Assembly: GCF_021130785.1 (NCBI RefSeq) | Contig: NW_025776241.1 | Location: 124,001 to 188,000 of the forward strand | DNA from: Homalodisca vitripennis | Taxonomy: Eukaryota; Arthropoda; Insecta; Hemiptera; Cicadellidae | Length of the DNA: 64,000 bases | Reading direction: 5' to 3' | Shown: piece after piece, positions 55,330 through 63,769 of the stretch | Position numbering within the stretch: the stretch's first letter is position 1 | Layout: every line of letters starts with the position of its first letter | Made by a program: the position numbers and the translations under genes | Notes under the pieces: model-generated | What the model saw: the letters and a program-made list of their open reading frames with translations, nothing else | Databases searched by the model: none | What the model was told of the DNA's origin: nothing

Positions 55330-57117
55330 TTACTCCGAGTCACTAGAAGGGGCTTGTCTTTTCCTCCAAGTAGTGTAGGGCCTATAATAGTGGCTTAGTT
55401 TGTCATAGCACAGTGGATGAATGCCACAGTTGCAGCCTGGGCACCAGTATACACTTTTCTTTCTCTTTACTGTAGGGTCTTTTGCGCAAATTATGCAAAC
55501 CCTTTCTTTTTTTTCCTTCAAAATGAACAATTGCATGTTTTTTACTAGGGCCTACTTGGTGTGGACCTGCAACCAAAGTGTCGGGAATGGTTTCTTTTCT
55601 TACTAATTCTTGAACCACTGAATCTACAAAATCATCTCTTGCCATAGGCTTGTCTGAGTTTTGGAAATACAATATGTAGGCATTGAAAATCGCGATGTCA
55701 AGCATATTGAAAAATATCTTTTTCCAATACTTCTTGCTTTGTCTTGCGCAAGAAAGGTGATAAATACTCTTGTCACTGCTGTCCACAGCGCCCATTTTTA
55801 AGTTGTATTTATTTATAACAACTGGTTTTACTGCTTGCAGTCCACTTTTGCTGGTAATTAATTTATTTTCACCGTGACAGCCAGTTGTCAATAAATATAC
55901 AGGTTTCCTAAATTTTGTTTGTTTGTATTTTACAAGCAAAATTTCACCTTGCCTATAGTAAATACTTTCTTGCTCCCCCAACTGAGCAGCAATGATATTC
56001 TTACACAATTCTTTAGAATTCTTATTTATTGTTCCAGTCAAAAATGTTTTCGTACTTAGTAATTCACGGGCCAGTGGGAGTTTGGTGTAGTAATTATCTG
56101 TAAAAACATGATGACCTTTATTTAGAAGGTTACAAGAAGTTAACTGGTCAATCACAACTTTTTTTGTGAATGGGCCTGGATTTTGTGTTAAAAAGTCTTT
56201 TCCAGTGTACAGTGCCACATTCAAAACATAATTTGTGTTGCTATCACACATCTCAAATTTTTTTATCCCATACCGGGCATGTTCTTTATTCGGCATGTAC
56301 ATTATAAATACACAACGGTTTTTCATGGCTATGAGGGACTCGTCTATTGCAAGATTTTGCCCAGGTACAAAATGCTCTTTTAGTTTTAAATTGAAATAAT
56401 CATAAAATGTCCTAATTTTATTCCATGGATCAAAAAATTTGGATCACTACGTTGTACATTTTGAGAGCGGCTTACATGAAACATAGAGCTAATAAGTTGA
56501 AATTTTCTCAGAGTCATGTTCTCGGGAAAACATGGATGGTATCTATTACTTTTGGTACTCCAGTAATCTACTATGTTTTTTTGCCTTACTAGTCCCATAT
56601 TTAGTATCAATGCTATAAAGGTTTTTATTTCACTTTCTGTGAGGTCAACCCATTCTTTCAGCCTAGAAAATCGTCTAAGCTCACCAGAATTTCTTTTGTC
56701 TCTCATAGTTTTTGCAGCATAAAAGTTAGTTTCGTTTGTTATCAGCTTCCATAGGTAGTTAGTAAAGAAAAGGTAAAAGTATTCCACAGGCCTAGAGTTT
56801 CTGGCAGGACAGTCTTTGATACCAGGGTTTCTTACGCTGAACTCAGCTTCAATATTTCTGTCTGGCTCGGGTGGAAGTACTTGGATCCAAGCAAGCGGTT
56901 GTGGGGGCTGTGGAAGTCTATGTACAAGGGGGGTTTCAGAGTCAGATGCACTTAAATCTTCATCACTAAGTTGGTTTTCGTCTTCACTGCTTGAGGAAAT
57001 ATCTCGCAACGAAACATTATCCGGTATTTCATCAGCGGGCACATCACCTTCCTCGTCAGAACTAATAGTTTCCTCTTGCAATAATTCAAGAATATCACTA
57101 GAACCAACATTTTCCAT
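55330..57117 (-). pseudogene. piggyBac transposase, two frameshifts
   Basis: The ATG at 57117 opens MENVGSSDILELLQEETISS, then an acidic region. Next come WIQVLPPEPDRNIEAEFSVR, CPARNSRPVEYFYLFFTNYL, LTESEIKTFIALILNMGLVR, FQLISSMFHVSRSQNVQRSD, a frameshift near 56440, and NKEHARYGIKKFEMCDSNTN. The core has GHHVFTDNYYTKLPLARELL (Asp of DNYYT), YNLKMGAVDSSDKSIYHLSC (Asp of AVD) and YWKKIFFNMLDIAIFNAYIL. A second frameshift near 55515 precedes the C-terminal zinc domain CIICAKD...WCPGCNCGIHPLCYD. Very close to an intact 590-residue transposase. Confidence 0.95.
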
Positions 57118-57439
57118 GACGAACAAATAACCTAAACATTTACCGGTAACACAAACAACGCGATACTGACAATAACAGTACGCAAAGCCGCCAAACAAAA
57201 CAGTGACGAGACGAGCAGCCAGCTGTTCTGTCGTCTGCCGCCAAGTCAAAAGAAAACTGTTGGATTCATTTGGGAACCGTGTAACCAAAAAATCGAAAAA
57301 TTGTCAATTTTCAGGTTATAATTTAAAATAATTCTACTCTTTTTCCTGTTTAAAATGGTGTATAAATTATAAAAATATGATAAGTATAAATGCTTGAAAC
57401 AATTTTTTGAAGTTTGCTATACACTGAGAAATTTTCCTC

Positions 57440-58374
57440 ATGGACTAGTTGTGAGCAGCAAATTTGTGTGTTTGTTAATGAAAAATATGACCATACTTCA
57501 CATTTTCATCTGCCTGAAGCTATCATGGAGGTTGTAAAGCCTATATACAAGGATCTAGCTGCACCTGATTTACTAAAAAAATGCTTGCATGGAAAAAGCC
57601 AGAACCCCAATGAATCCTTCAACAATGTAGTATGGAACCGAATTCCGAAGAATACATTTGTTCAACTAAAAACACTTCAACTGGGAGCTTATGATGCAGT
57701 TAGTGCCTTCAACAAAGGAAACATCAGCAAGTGCTTGGTTCTGAATAATTTGGGCCTTCAAGTTGGAAAACACTCTGCAAAAGTATTCAAAACCTTTGAT
57801 GACCAGCGCATATGGAGAGCGGATCGACTAAATGCAGAAATTCAAAAAAAGCCAGACAGTCAAAACAACTATCTAAAAAGAAACTGGAGGAGTTGTATGC
57901 TGAGGAAAAGGGGCCAGAACAACCATCATATGCATCTGGATCGTATTAAATAAATAGGTAATGTCAAAAATTCTCTTTGTTTTCTTTCTTTTGCGTTTTC
58001 CGAAAGTTTACTTTTTTATTATGTATGTACCTTTTTCTCAGCAACCATACAAGATATCAAGATACAGTTTTTTTTTGTGTTTGTCTTATAGTCTTCTACA
58101 TTTTTATAACTTTTGGTTGTTGTAAATTATACGTAAGCATTTTTTACAAAATTAAAACATATTTTTTTTAAATAATTTTGTTTACACTTACAAAAGAATT
58201 AACAAAACTCCTACTATGAACCAATTATTACAAAAAGTTATAAATGTGTACAAAAAGGTGTATAGTACATAGGGTAAAAATTTCAAGCACACATTTTTTA
58301 TAGTTTTTGAGATAAAGGTACATAAAGTTGGCAAAATTAACATGGGAAGGATAGAGGTTACGTGGTCCCCTTAA
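57440..58374 (+). pseudogene. PF20700 transposase G, C-terminal fragment with 3' terminus
   Basis: An open plus-strand segment 57475-57953 reads EKYDHTSHFHLPEAIMEVVK, CLHGKSQNPNESFNNVVWNR, KTLQLGAYDAVSAFNKGN, then a shifted Lys-rich tail and stop. The following 3' region ends GAGGTTACGTGGTCCCC-TTAA at 58374, i.e. TTAAGGGGACCACG on the minus strand, matching the 3' terminus of copy A in form. The 5' two thirds are missing. It sits within the piggyBac at 54916-58582, either as a nested, then truncated, insertion or as captured sequence. Confidence 0.8.
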
Positions 58375-58865
58375 GCCAGTAAACATTAGTAACATGAATA
58401 CACACTATATTATATGATATGTATAGAGAATTTCATGGAGAATGCGATAGTTCAAACTAGGCCTAAAAATAATGGACGGTTGCGGAGCAACAGCCTTAAA
58501 TGTGAAGCGATGGCTGTGACGGCGCTTGCCACCTCACGGCGGCGTGAATCGTACGTCTCAGACTTGCCACTTAGAGTGTTAATAACCTATGATTAGAACC
58601 TGTGTCAGAAGTTGATGGAACACTTGATTGTTCTAGGCTAGTTGTCGACTTACAGTTATCATTTGAAGGAATGAAGTCCGGATCACTATCTGTGTCATCT
58701 GGATCACTTTCGTGCAAAAATGATAAAGAATTATCAATCATATTTAACAAAAAGAAAGGATAAACACCAAACAATAACCTCAATGTGCAATTTCACAATA
58801 CTATACTCCAAACAACAACACGATTCTGACACTAACGACTCTAGTGGATAAAAATTGAACTACAT

Positions 58866-58914
58866 CCGGTGCAAGAACCAGACTGCTCCAGGAGTTGTCT
58901 GATTCTTGCATCGG
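58866..58914. repeat. 49-bp imperfect palindrome of Y3 end motifs
   Basis: CCGGTGCAAGAACCAGACTG meets its inverted relative ending TGATTCTTGCATCGG around a centre CTCCAGGAG. Each arm matches the first ~25 bases of the Y3 terminus. It lies 165 bp inside the right end. Confidence 0.85.
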
Positions 58915-59083
58915 CCAAATCCACAGTATAAGTCCATCACCATTGTAGCTCATAGTCTGTTTATTGGAGCTGTATAGTTGTTGCAGTCAATGATAGAGAA
59001 TTTTTTTGTGAGCCAATAACAGTAAAAATCTAACAATATGAAAAAAATGGAGTTGTCTCGTTCTTGCACCGGGGTCTTCAATT

Positions 59084-59612
59084 GTAGTAATGGATTTCAG
59101 TGAAAATTATTCTTACACCATTCAAAATGAAATCGAAAGTTATCACTAGAACAGAGGTGGATGCACAATTCATCCAGTTGGTCTCTACTTGAAAAAGGAT
59201 GATAAAGTTTAATTTCAAACCATTGTTTCATAAGTGATGATTTACAATATGTCACTTGTTTTGTGAATTACGTACAAAAAGAAATTTCGAATTGACTGAA
59301 AGAAAATCATCCCGAAATAAACCAAGTTCATTATTTCACTGACGGTTGTGCTGGTCAATACAAAAATAGAAATAGAGTTTCAAAAACCTAACAAACCATC
59401 ATGAAGACTTTGGAATAAAGCCGAACATTCATTATTTGCAACAAGCCACGGGAAATCAATATGTGATGGCTTGGGAGGAACTGTTAAGAGAATTTTTAGA
59501 AAAGCCAGCCTTCAACTTTCAGACGAAAATCAAATCAAGACAGCGACTGCAGTTTATGACTTGTGTAAAGTAAACATTGATAAAATAATTGACACAAAAA
59601 ATGCAAAAATGC
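59084..59612 (+). pseudogene. X2 transposase-like protein, C-terminal part
   Basis: It resumes after the AATT target copy as VVMDFSENYSYTIQNEIE, then degraded frames, and YFTDGCAGQYKNRNR (about 59335-59380). Next come FATSHGKSICDGLGGTVKRI, FRKASLQLSDENQIKTATAV and YDLCKVNIDKI. The D-G-C-A-G-Q-Y-K-N motif with the SHGK-x-x-CDG block equals X1. The coding stops at about 59612, where another left-end-like repeat of the family begins, so the normal C-terminal tail (FHFISKE in X1) is missing. Confidence 0.8.
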
Positions 59613-59616
59613 CCTA

Positions 59617-59925
59617 GGGTTATTCCATGTTAAATCACTCAGTAAAGAATTAATTTGACACCCACCTCTTTAGATTTTGATGAAACTTGGCACAATTGTG
59701 ACAAATTTTATAATTTTCTTAATTTAACGCGATTTTAGGCCTCGGATTTCGCGTCTTGCAATGTAACTTGTAGCTTAAAAAATTAATATCTTGAAAACTA
59801 TTTGAGGTATCACCATGAAACTATGCATAATATTTAATTAATATATTTAAAATAAATAAAAAGTACATTCACTAACCTATCTCAACTCCAAAAAATAATA
59901 AAAATATTATAATCAGAAATTTTTT
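59617..59925. repeat. Second X2-type terminal repeat in direct orientation
   Basis: GGGTTATTCCATGTTAAATC matches 50652 onward with one ~70-bp internal deletion. Same orientation as the first copy, so it is the left end of another, truncated X element or the product of a rearrangement, not the partner inverted end. Confidence 0.8.
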
Positions 59926-60227
59926 TATTTGAAAACCGTTGTTGGGATTTACTAAAATTGCAATATCTCAGGTCTCAGACCTGGTAGAGTGTTCATATTT
60001 TTTTTACATACCCCTAGATACATAGGCTAACAGATAAACAAAAAAGATGTATGGCTTTTTCACATGTTTGACTGATATTCAACAATATTTATGAGAAACA
60101 AAATTACAGACCAACTAAAAGAATACGCTATTTGAAACATTTGGTTTAGAAGTAAATTAAAGTTTAATTTTAACTTTTCTTATATTAAGTTGTTATCAGA
60201 ATAAAAATACTCAATTAAACTTCATCT
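59926..60227. other. No gene recognised
   Basis: AT-rich sequence between the X-type repeat and the piggyBac fragment; perhaps interior 5' sequence of the truncated X copy. Confidence 0.4.
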
Positions 60228-61547
60228 TTTTTTGAAGTACTTCTTTTCTCCCACTTTGAACTTAGGTTTTACTGAATCAGGAAGTCCTTTGCGGTTTATA
60301 CGCATGGTACCCGTAAAAAATGTACATTTACTGTAAAGTTATTTAGCAAGCTTTAGAGAAGTAAAGAAATTATCACAGAAAATGTGATAGCCTTTATTTA
60401 ATAGGCCAGCCATCTCCAAAAGTCTTTTCACAATCAAATAGCCCAATCCATTAGATTTAATTTCATCTTTGTCACTGCCATTCGCCCCTTTATAGACAAA
60501 GAAATTCAAGCAGTAATGGGTGACCGAGTCACATAGCATCTAAAGCTTTATTCCCCACCGATGTCGCTTCTTTGGTAAGTACTGCCTCAGCTGACTGTGC
60601 GATTTGGAACTTATAATACACTCGTCAATCGCAAGGTTTTGACCGGGGGAAAAATGAAATTTAAAAACCTTATGTACATGGTCAATCGGTGGTTTGAACC
60701 GAGCGCACGCATCATAATATGGCTCACCTGGTTTTGCAAGCGGAACTGTGTCGACCATATGCAAAAATCTCAATATTGCTTGAAATCTATTCCTGTTAAA
60801 CATTCTTGGGAACCAGGCAATGAATTGACTAGAACTGGTCCACCAGTAGCTGTAAATAGTTGGCTGTTTTTTTATACCCATATTTATTAGCATTGCTAAA
60901 AAGGCCTGCATCTCTAAGAGAGACACAGGTTTCCAGGTGTTTGCCCGGCTGTGTGGTTTTAATTGACTTTTATTTATAAATTCTGTGGCATACTTATTGG
61001 TCCATTTTACAAATGTTTCTAGGAGGGCTGTTGTAAAAAAAGTTTGAAATAATTTGACGGGGAGGAGTTACGAGGAGGAGCATGTTTTGGACCCGTTAGC
61101 TCATCAAATGAAAACTGATGGCAAAAACCAATATTCCCATCCATTTCCACCTCATCCCATCCCATACCATCCTCAGAATCTGAAGAGGAGGTTTCAGACA
61201 ATTAATAGGCCTACATTACTTGGCCGACCTCTTGGCCTTGTTTGTAGGTTAGGCCTAGGTCTAGGGGGACTTTCAAAGTCAAGTCCTATGTCTGGGGCAT
61301 CATCCTCAGATGACGAAATATCATTATGAACATTTGCTCTAAATAACAAGTTATCTAGTCTAGGCCTACTAGTATTTGAAGTTGAAGGCAACTCAGGGTG
61401 ATAATCCGGGTCACTGTCTGTGTTCTCATAACCTAAACTAGAAGACTCTTCACTCTCCGTTTCACTATCACTCACAACAACATCACTATCGTCTTCTAAC
61501 ACTCTCTGTAAAGTGTTTTCAGTAAGAGATGATGCACTACGCTTCAT
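60228..61547 (-). pseudogene. piggyBac-type transposase, N-terminal half
   Basis: The ATG at 61547 opens MKRSASSLTENTLQRVLEDD, a long acidic region with SDPDYHPELPSTSN and RPRPNLQTRPRGRPSN. After a shift come FSFDELTGPKHAPPRNSSPS, MSLLEMQAFLAMLINMGIKK, YSYWWTSSSQFIAWFPRMFN and HFSPGQNLAIDECIISSKSH. After another break come NGLGYLIVKRLLEMAGLLNK and YHIFCDNFFTSLKLAK (Asp of DNFF, near 60350), then TMRINRKGLPDSVKPKFKVG to about 60228, where homology stops. The C-terminal third with the last Asp and the zinc domain is absent. It is the same subfamily as the gene at 1224-2858. Confidence 0.88.
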
Positions 61548-61549
61548 TT

Positions 61550-61977
61550 TGTAAACATTTTACAACATTAAACAAAACAACAACAAGTTAACTCGGCGCA
61601 ATCGGCGAAACTGCGTAGTTCGTTAGTAAACAACAGGCGACAGGTGACTCAGACTAGCGTCGTCCATAGCCACTTCTATTTTGTTTTATTTATAACACTA
61701 ATGTAATGGAAATACATTCAACTGAATGTTTTTTATTAGTTTATATCTTTATAAATACAATTATAACAAAATGAGCACAACGCAATTAATTCACAAATTG
61801 TATTACAACTCGTGAATTGGCACAAGCGAATGTTTTTAGGGCGGCACGTATAGAAGACTGGTGACCGAAGTTCACAAGGCTAAATACGGCAACAGACTGA
61901 GCCGCTCCACCCCCCACCACTTTAGTTCCGTCTTTGCCTACGGCGCATCTCGAAGCCACCGGTCATGCTATACCTTC
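61550..61977. other. No gene recognised
   Basis: Upstream of the piggyBac start; AT-rich then GC-richer towards 61900. No terminal repeat or coding sequence identified; the last part probably belongs to the P-type end that follows. Confidence 0.4.
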
Positions 61978-62096
61978 TCTACAATATGAGGGTGCGAAAC
62001 GCCGAGATGGTTGAGCCGGAGCCCGCCTCTTACCGTGACGTCACGCAGCCAGCGGCAGGGCAGCAGCGAGGCCTGAGATTCTAGTGTGGCCTACTT
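61978..62096. repeat. P-element terminal block, isolated copy
   Basis: ATGAGGGTGCGAAACGCCGA through CTAGTGTGGCCT. About 105 bases match the reverse complement of 32062-32172 nearly perfectly, with a palindromic GTGACGTCAC core. No P transposase lies on the element side (left), so this is a solo end or a short non-autonomous derivative. Confidence 0.8.
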
Positions 62097-62109
62097 GAGC
62101 TACAGGGAC

Positions 62110-62655
62110 TAGGGCTAACCAAAACATTAGGCAATTCACTATTAGACTCACCTAGGCCTATTAATAGATGGTATAGTAGATTTGTACTGGTTTCCTCTAA
62201 AATTCCTTTTCTTACACAGTTTATTTGTTCTAGGCATTATTTCTCTATAGAAATATAACAAAAACACAACTACTTTACTAATCACAATTCACAATACTGA
62301 GTTGTTCGTAAACAAAACAAAATACAAAAATAACCAAATGAAAACTGTCAAATAAACAAAGTAATAACAGGTTACCCAACACAACAATATGATAAACATT
62401 AGCAGTACAGTTGTGTGTATGTATACTTGCACTAACTGGATTATTCAACCTCGCATGGCAACTATTACAGTGCTATTTTATTCCTGCTGACAGCGATCAG
62501 TCATTTTTCAAAAATTTATATTTTTACCAAGCAACGGCCAAATATGCAAGTATTATATATCACTCGACTTACTTTCTCGAAAACTCCATACTTTAAGAGA
62601 AAAAAAAAAACATTTTTGATTTTTTTTTACGATTTAGGCGTACATCTCCCCTTAA
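62110..62655 (-). mobile_element. PF20700 element H, 5' end only
   Basis: The terminus TTAA-GGGGAGATGTACGCC is read on the minus strand from 62655. About 400 bases of 5' sequence precede a first exon (62237-62152) coding MPRTNKLCKKRNFRGNQYKS and ending at GGCCTAG/GTGAGTC, a consensus splice donor. The rest of the element is absent; at about 62100 the P-type block abuts. Confidence 0.65.
62152..62237 (-). CDS. PF20700 element H first coding exon
   Basis: Twenty-eight codons from ATG at 62237, strongly basic (MPRTNKLCKKRNFRGNQYKS then TIPSINRP), like the first exons of copies CE, D and F. It is followed by GTGAGT, so the family's transposase is probably spliced here. Too short to stand alone; supported by the adjacent element terminus. 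Confidence 0.6.
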
Positions 62656-62961
62656 ACTGTTTGTCTTGGTAATACTACTTACTAACAAACCGCAACAACT
62701 CACACATACTATTTTAGACCTCAATGACCTAGCCACATATCCTGCCACATACTCGACCATATCACGTCTTATTTCTGTCGTAGCCCCTAAAATATTTACA
62801 ATACTTTCATCATTTAGTAGGTCGTTGTTGTTGGAGGTAGCTGGATAAACTCTGCATGAGGGGTTATTATTATATCTTCCGCGAGAACGTATATATCGGA
62901 ACAAAAACGTTCCAGGTAATTTGGTTAGTTTTATACAGCGGTAAATATTTAACACGTTCAA
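62656..62961 (-). pseudogene. P/THAP9-like transposase C-terminal fragment
   Basis: Minus strand: SNNNDLLNDESIVNILGATT, EIRRDMVEYVAGYVARSLRS, KIVCVSCCGLL. The YVAGYVxRxLxxKIxCxxC pattern is the conserved C-terminal block of P-type and related transposases. Both ends are cut: the PF20700 terminus replaces the sequence below 62656. It belongs to a different P lineage from the one at 32062-45654 (little identity in the shared block). Confidence 0.65.
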
Positions 62962-63079
62962 GCCCAGCCCTTTTTTCCGTGTATAGCACCCGGAATCCCA
63001 AACTTATTTTTTTAGCTTATTGTGTTCGTGTAGCATTACAAATCTATGCCAGCTGCGTAAAGTGTTAAGTCCAAAAACA

Positions 63080-63740
63080 TTGTTTTGAGATATTCACGTT
63101 TGAAGTTTTCAGTAAATCTGAAACCTACACTTTTTAATAGTTTGTGGACATTTTACTCCTGCAGACCTCCTATTTTCATTTAAATATAGTTTGTGTATTA
63201 CCTTAAAAGGTACTATACTTCAAAATAACATAACAATGTTTTCTGTTATTAGAAAAAAATGTAAAACTTTTTTGGCTTGGACTTAACATGGTTTACACTA
63301 ATTGCATGGACTTAACTTATTTTACACTAGAAGAAAGCTGCGATTTGAAACAGTAAACTTTTATTACACTGTCTTTAAATATTTAAATTGTTTGTAGGGT
63401 TAAAAAAAACAAACTTTAAGTAGTATATTGTTTAATTAAGTCAAAGGCTAGATTAAATATTTATACAGACACAAAAGTTTTACTCTGGCAAACATATTGG
63501 TAAATTGACAAAATTTATTTTTTTTGTTTAGGAATAGCTGTAAAAAGTTAACAATTCTCTAATCTTACAGAGCAGTGAATTATTAATATTCAAACAATTA
63601 ATTATTTTTTGAAAATGTCTATTAACTCTTTCCTTTGGCAGATTGTTTTTATATTTATTTATTTTCGTTTTGATCACATGTTTTCTTCTTTTTTGAATTT
63701 TGTGCGTTCCTCCTAGTAGTTTTTACAACTAATGGTACTG
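63080..63740. other. No gene recognised
   Basis: AT-rich DNA with homopolymer runs. I see no coding segment, terminal repeat or RNA gene. Confidence 0.5.
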
Positions 63741-63769
63741 CCTCTTCAAGTAGAGAGGAAATGTATGTT

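Larger units (their letters stand above)
54916..58582 (-). mobile_element. piggyBac element inside Y3, carrying PF20700 sequence
   Basis: TTAA at 54916-54919 and 58579-58582 flank inverted ends CCCTCTAAGTGGC and CACTCTAAGTGGC. The flanks join in frame within the DUF7869 gene. The transposase is on the minus strand (57117-55330). Between its 5' leader and the right end lies about 0.95 kb of PF20700 3' sequence in the opposite orientation. Confidence 0.93.
53009..58741 (-). pseudogene. DUF7869-type protein of Y3, nearly complete, split by piggyBac
   Basis: The ATG at 58741 opens MIDNSLSFLHESDPDDTDSD. At 58583 the piggyBac interrupts; removing it and one TTAA gives an open join (GSNHRLL to IQPIACSTSN) at 54915. 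Then come KRQRNESQWKRNTYKKQRAS, PNCQCRNKCF (zinc-like), RRRPKTGKGQQRAYSCNYK and SHYSRNKNPN. After a shift near 54280 follow PVVSYDFYCRHFNEQYNLHF and RYDTCQTCDQLE. The core is DVELISFDFQQNMPLLSVPS, YIFSDNCSAQNKNYVLLQHL (about 53690) and HRYPEPGHSYLP. One in-frame TGA replaces the expected Cys before DRTFG at 53576, and a TAA lies at about 54070. The end is a basic middle and acidic SGEDSDN tail. This is the best-preserved copy of the family here. Confidence 0.88.
52671..59079 (-). mobile_element. DUF7869-type DNA transposon Y3, hosting a piggyBac
   Basis: Inverted ends GAAGACCCCCGTGCAAGA (52671) and GAAGACCCCGGTGCAAGA (reverse complement, ending 59079) continue with further matches through ACTCCA. 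AATT at 52667-52670 and 59080-59083 is the duplicated target; removing the element rejoins X2 codons NTAI and VVMDFSEN in frame. Inner copies of the end motif lie at 52812-52846 and in a palindrome at 58866-58914. Without the piggyBac the element is about 2.75 kb. Confidence 0.93.

Noticed and set aside
59617..59925. Right inverted end of X2
   Set aside because: Orientation is direct relative to 50652, so it cannot be the partner TIR.
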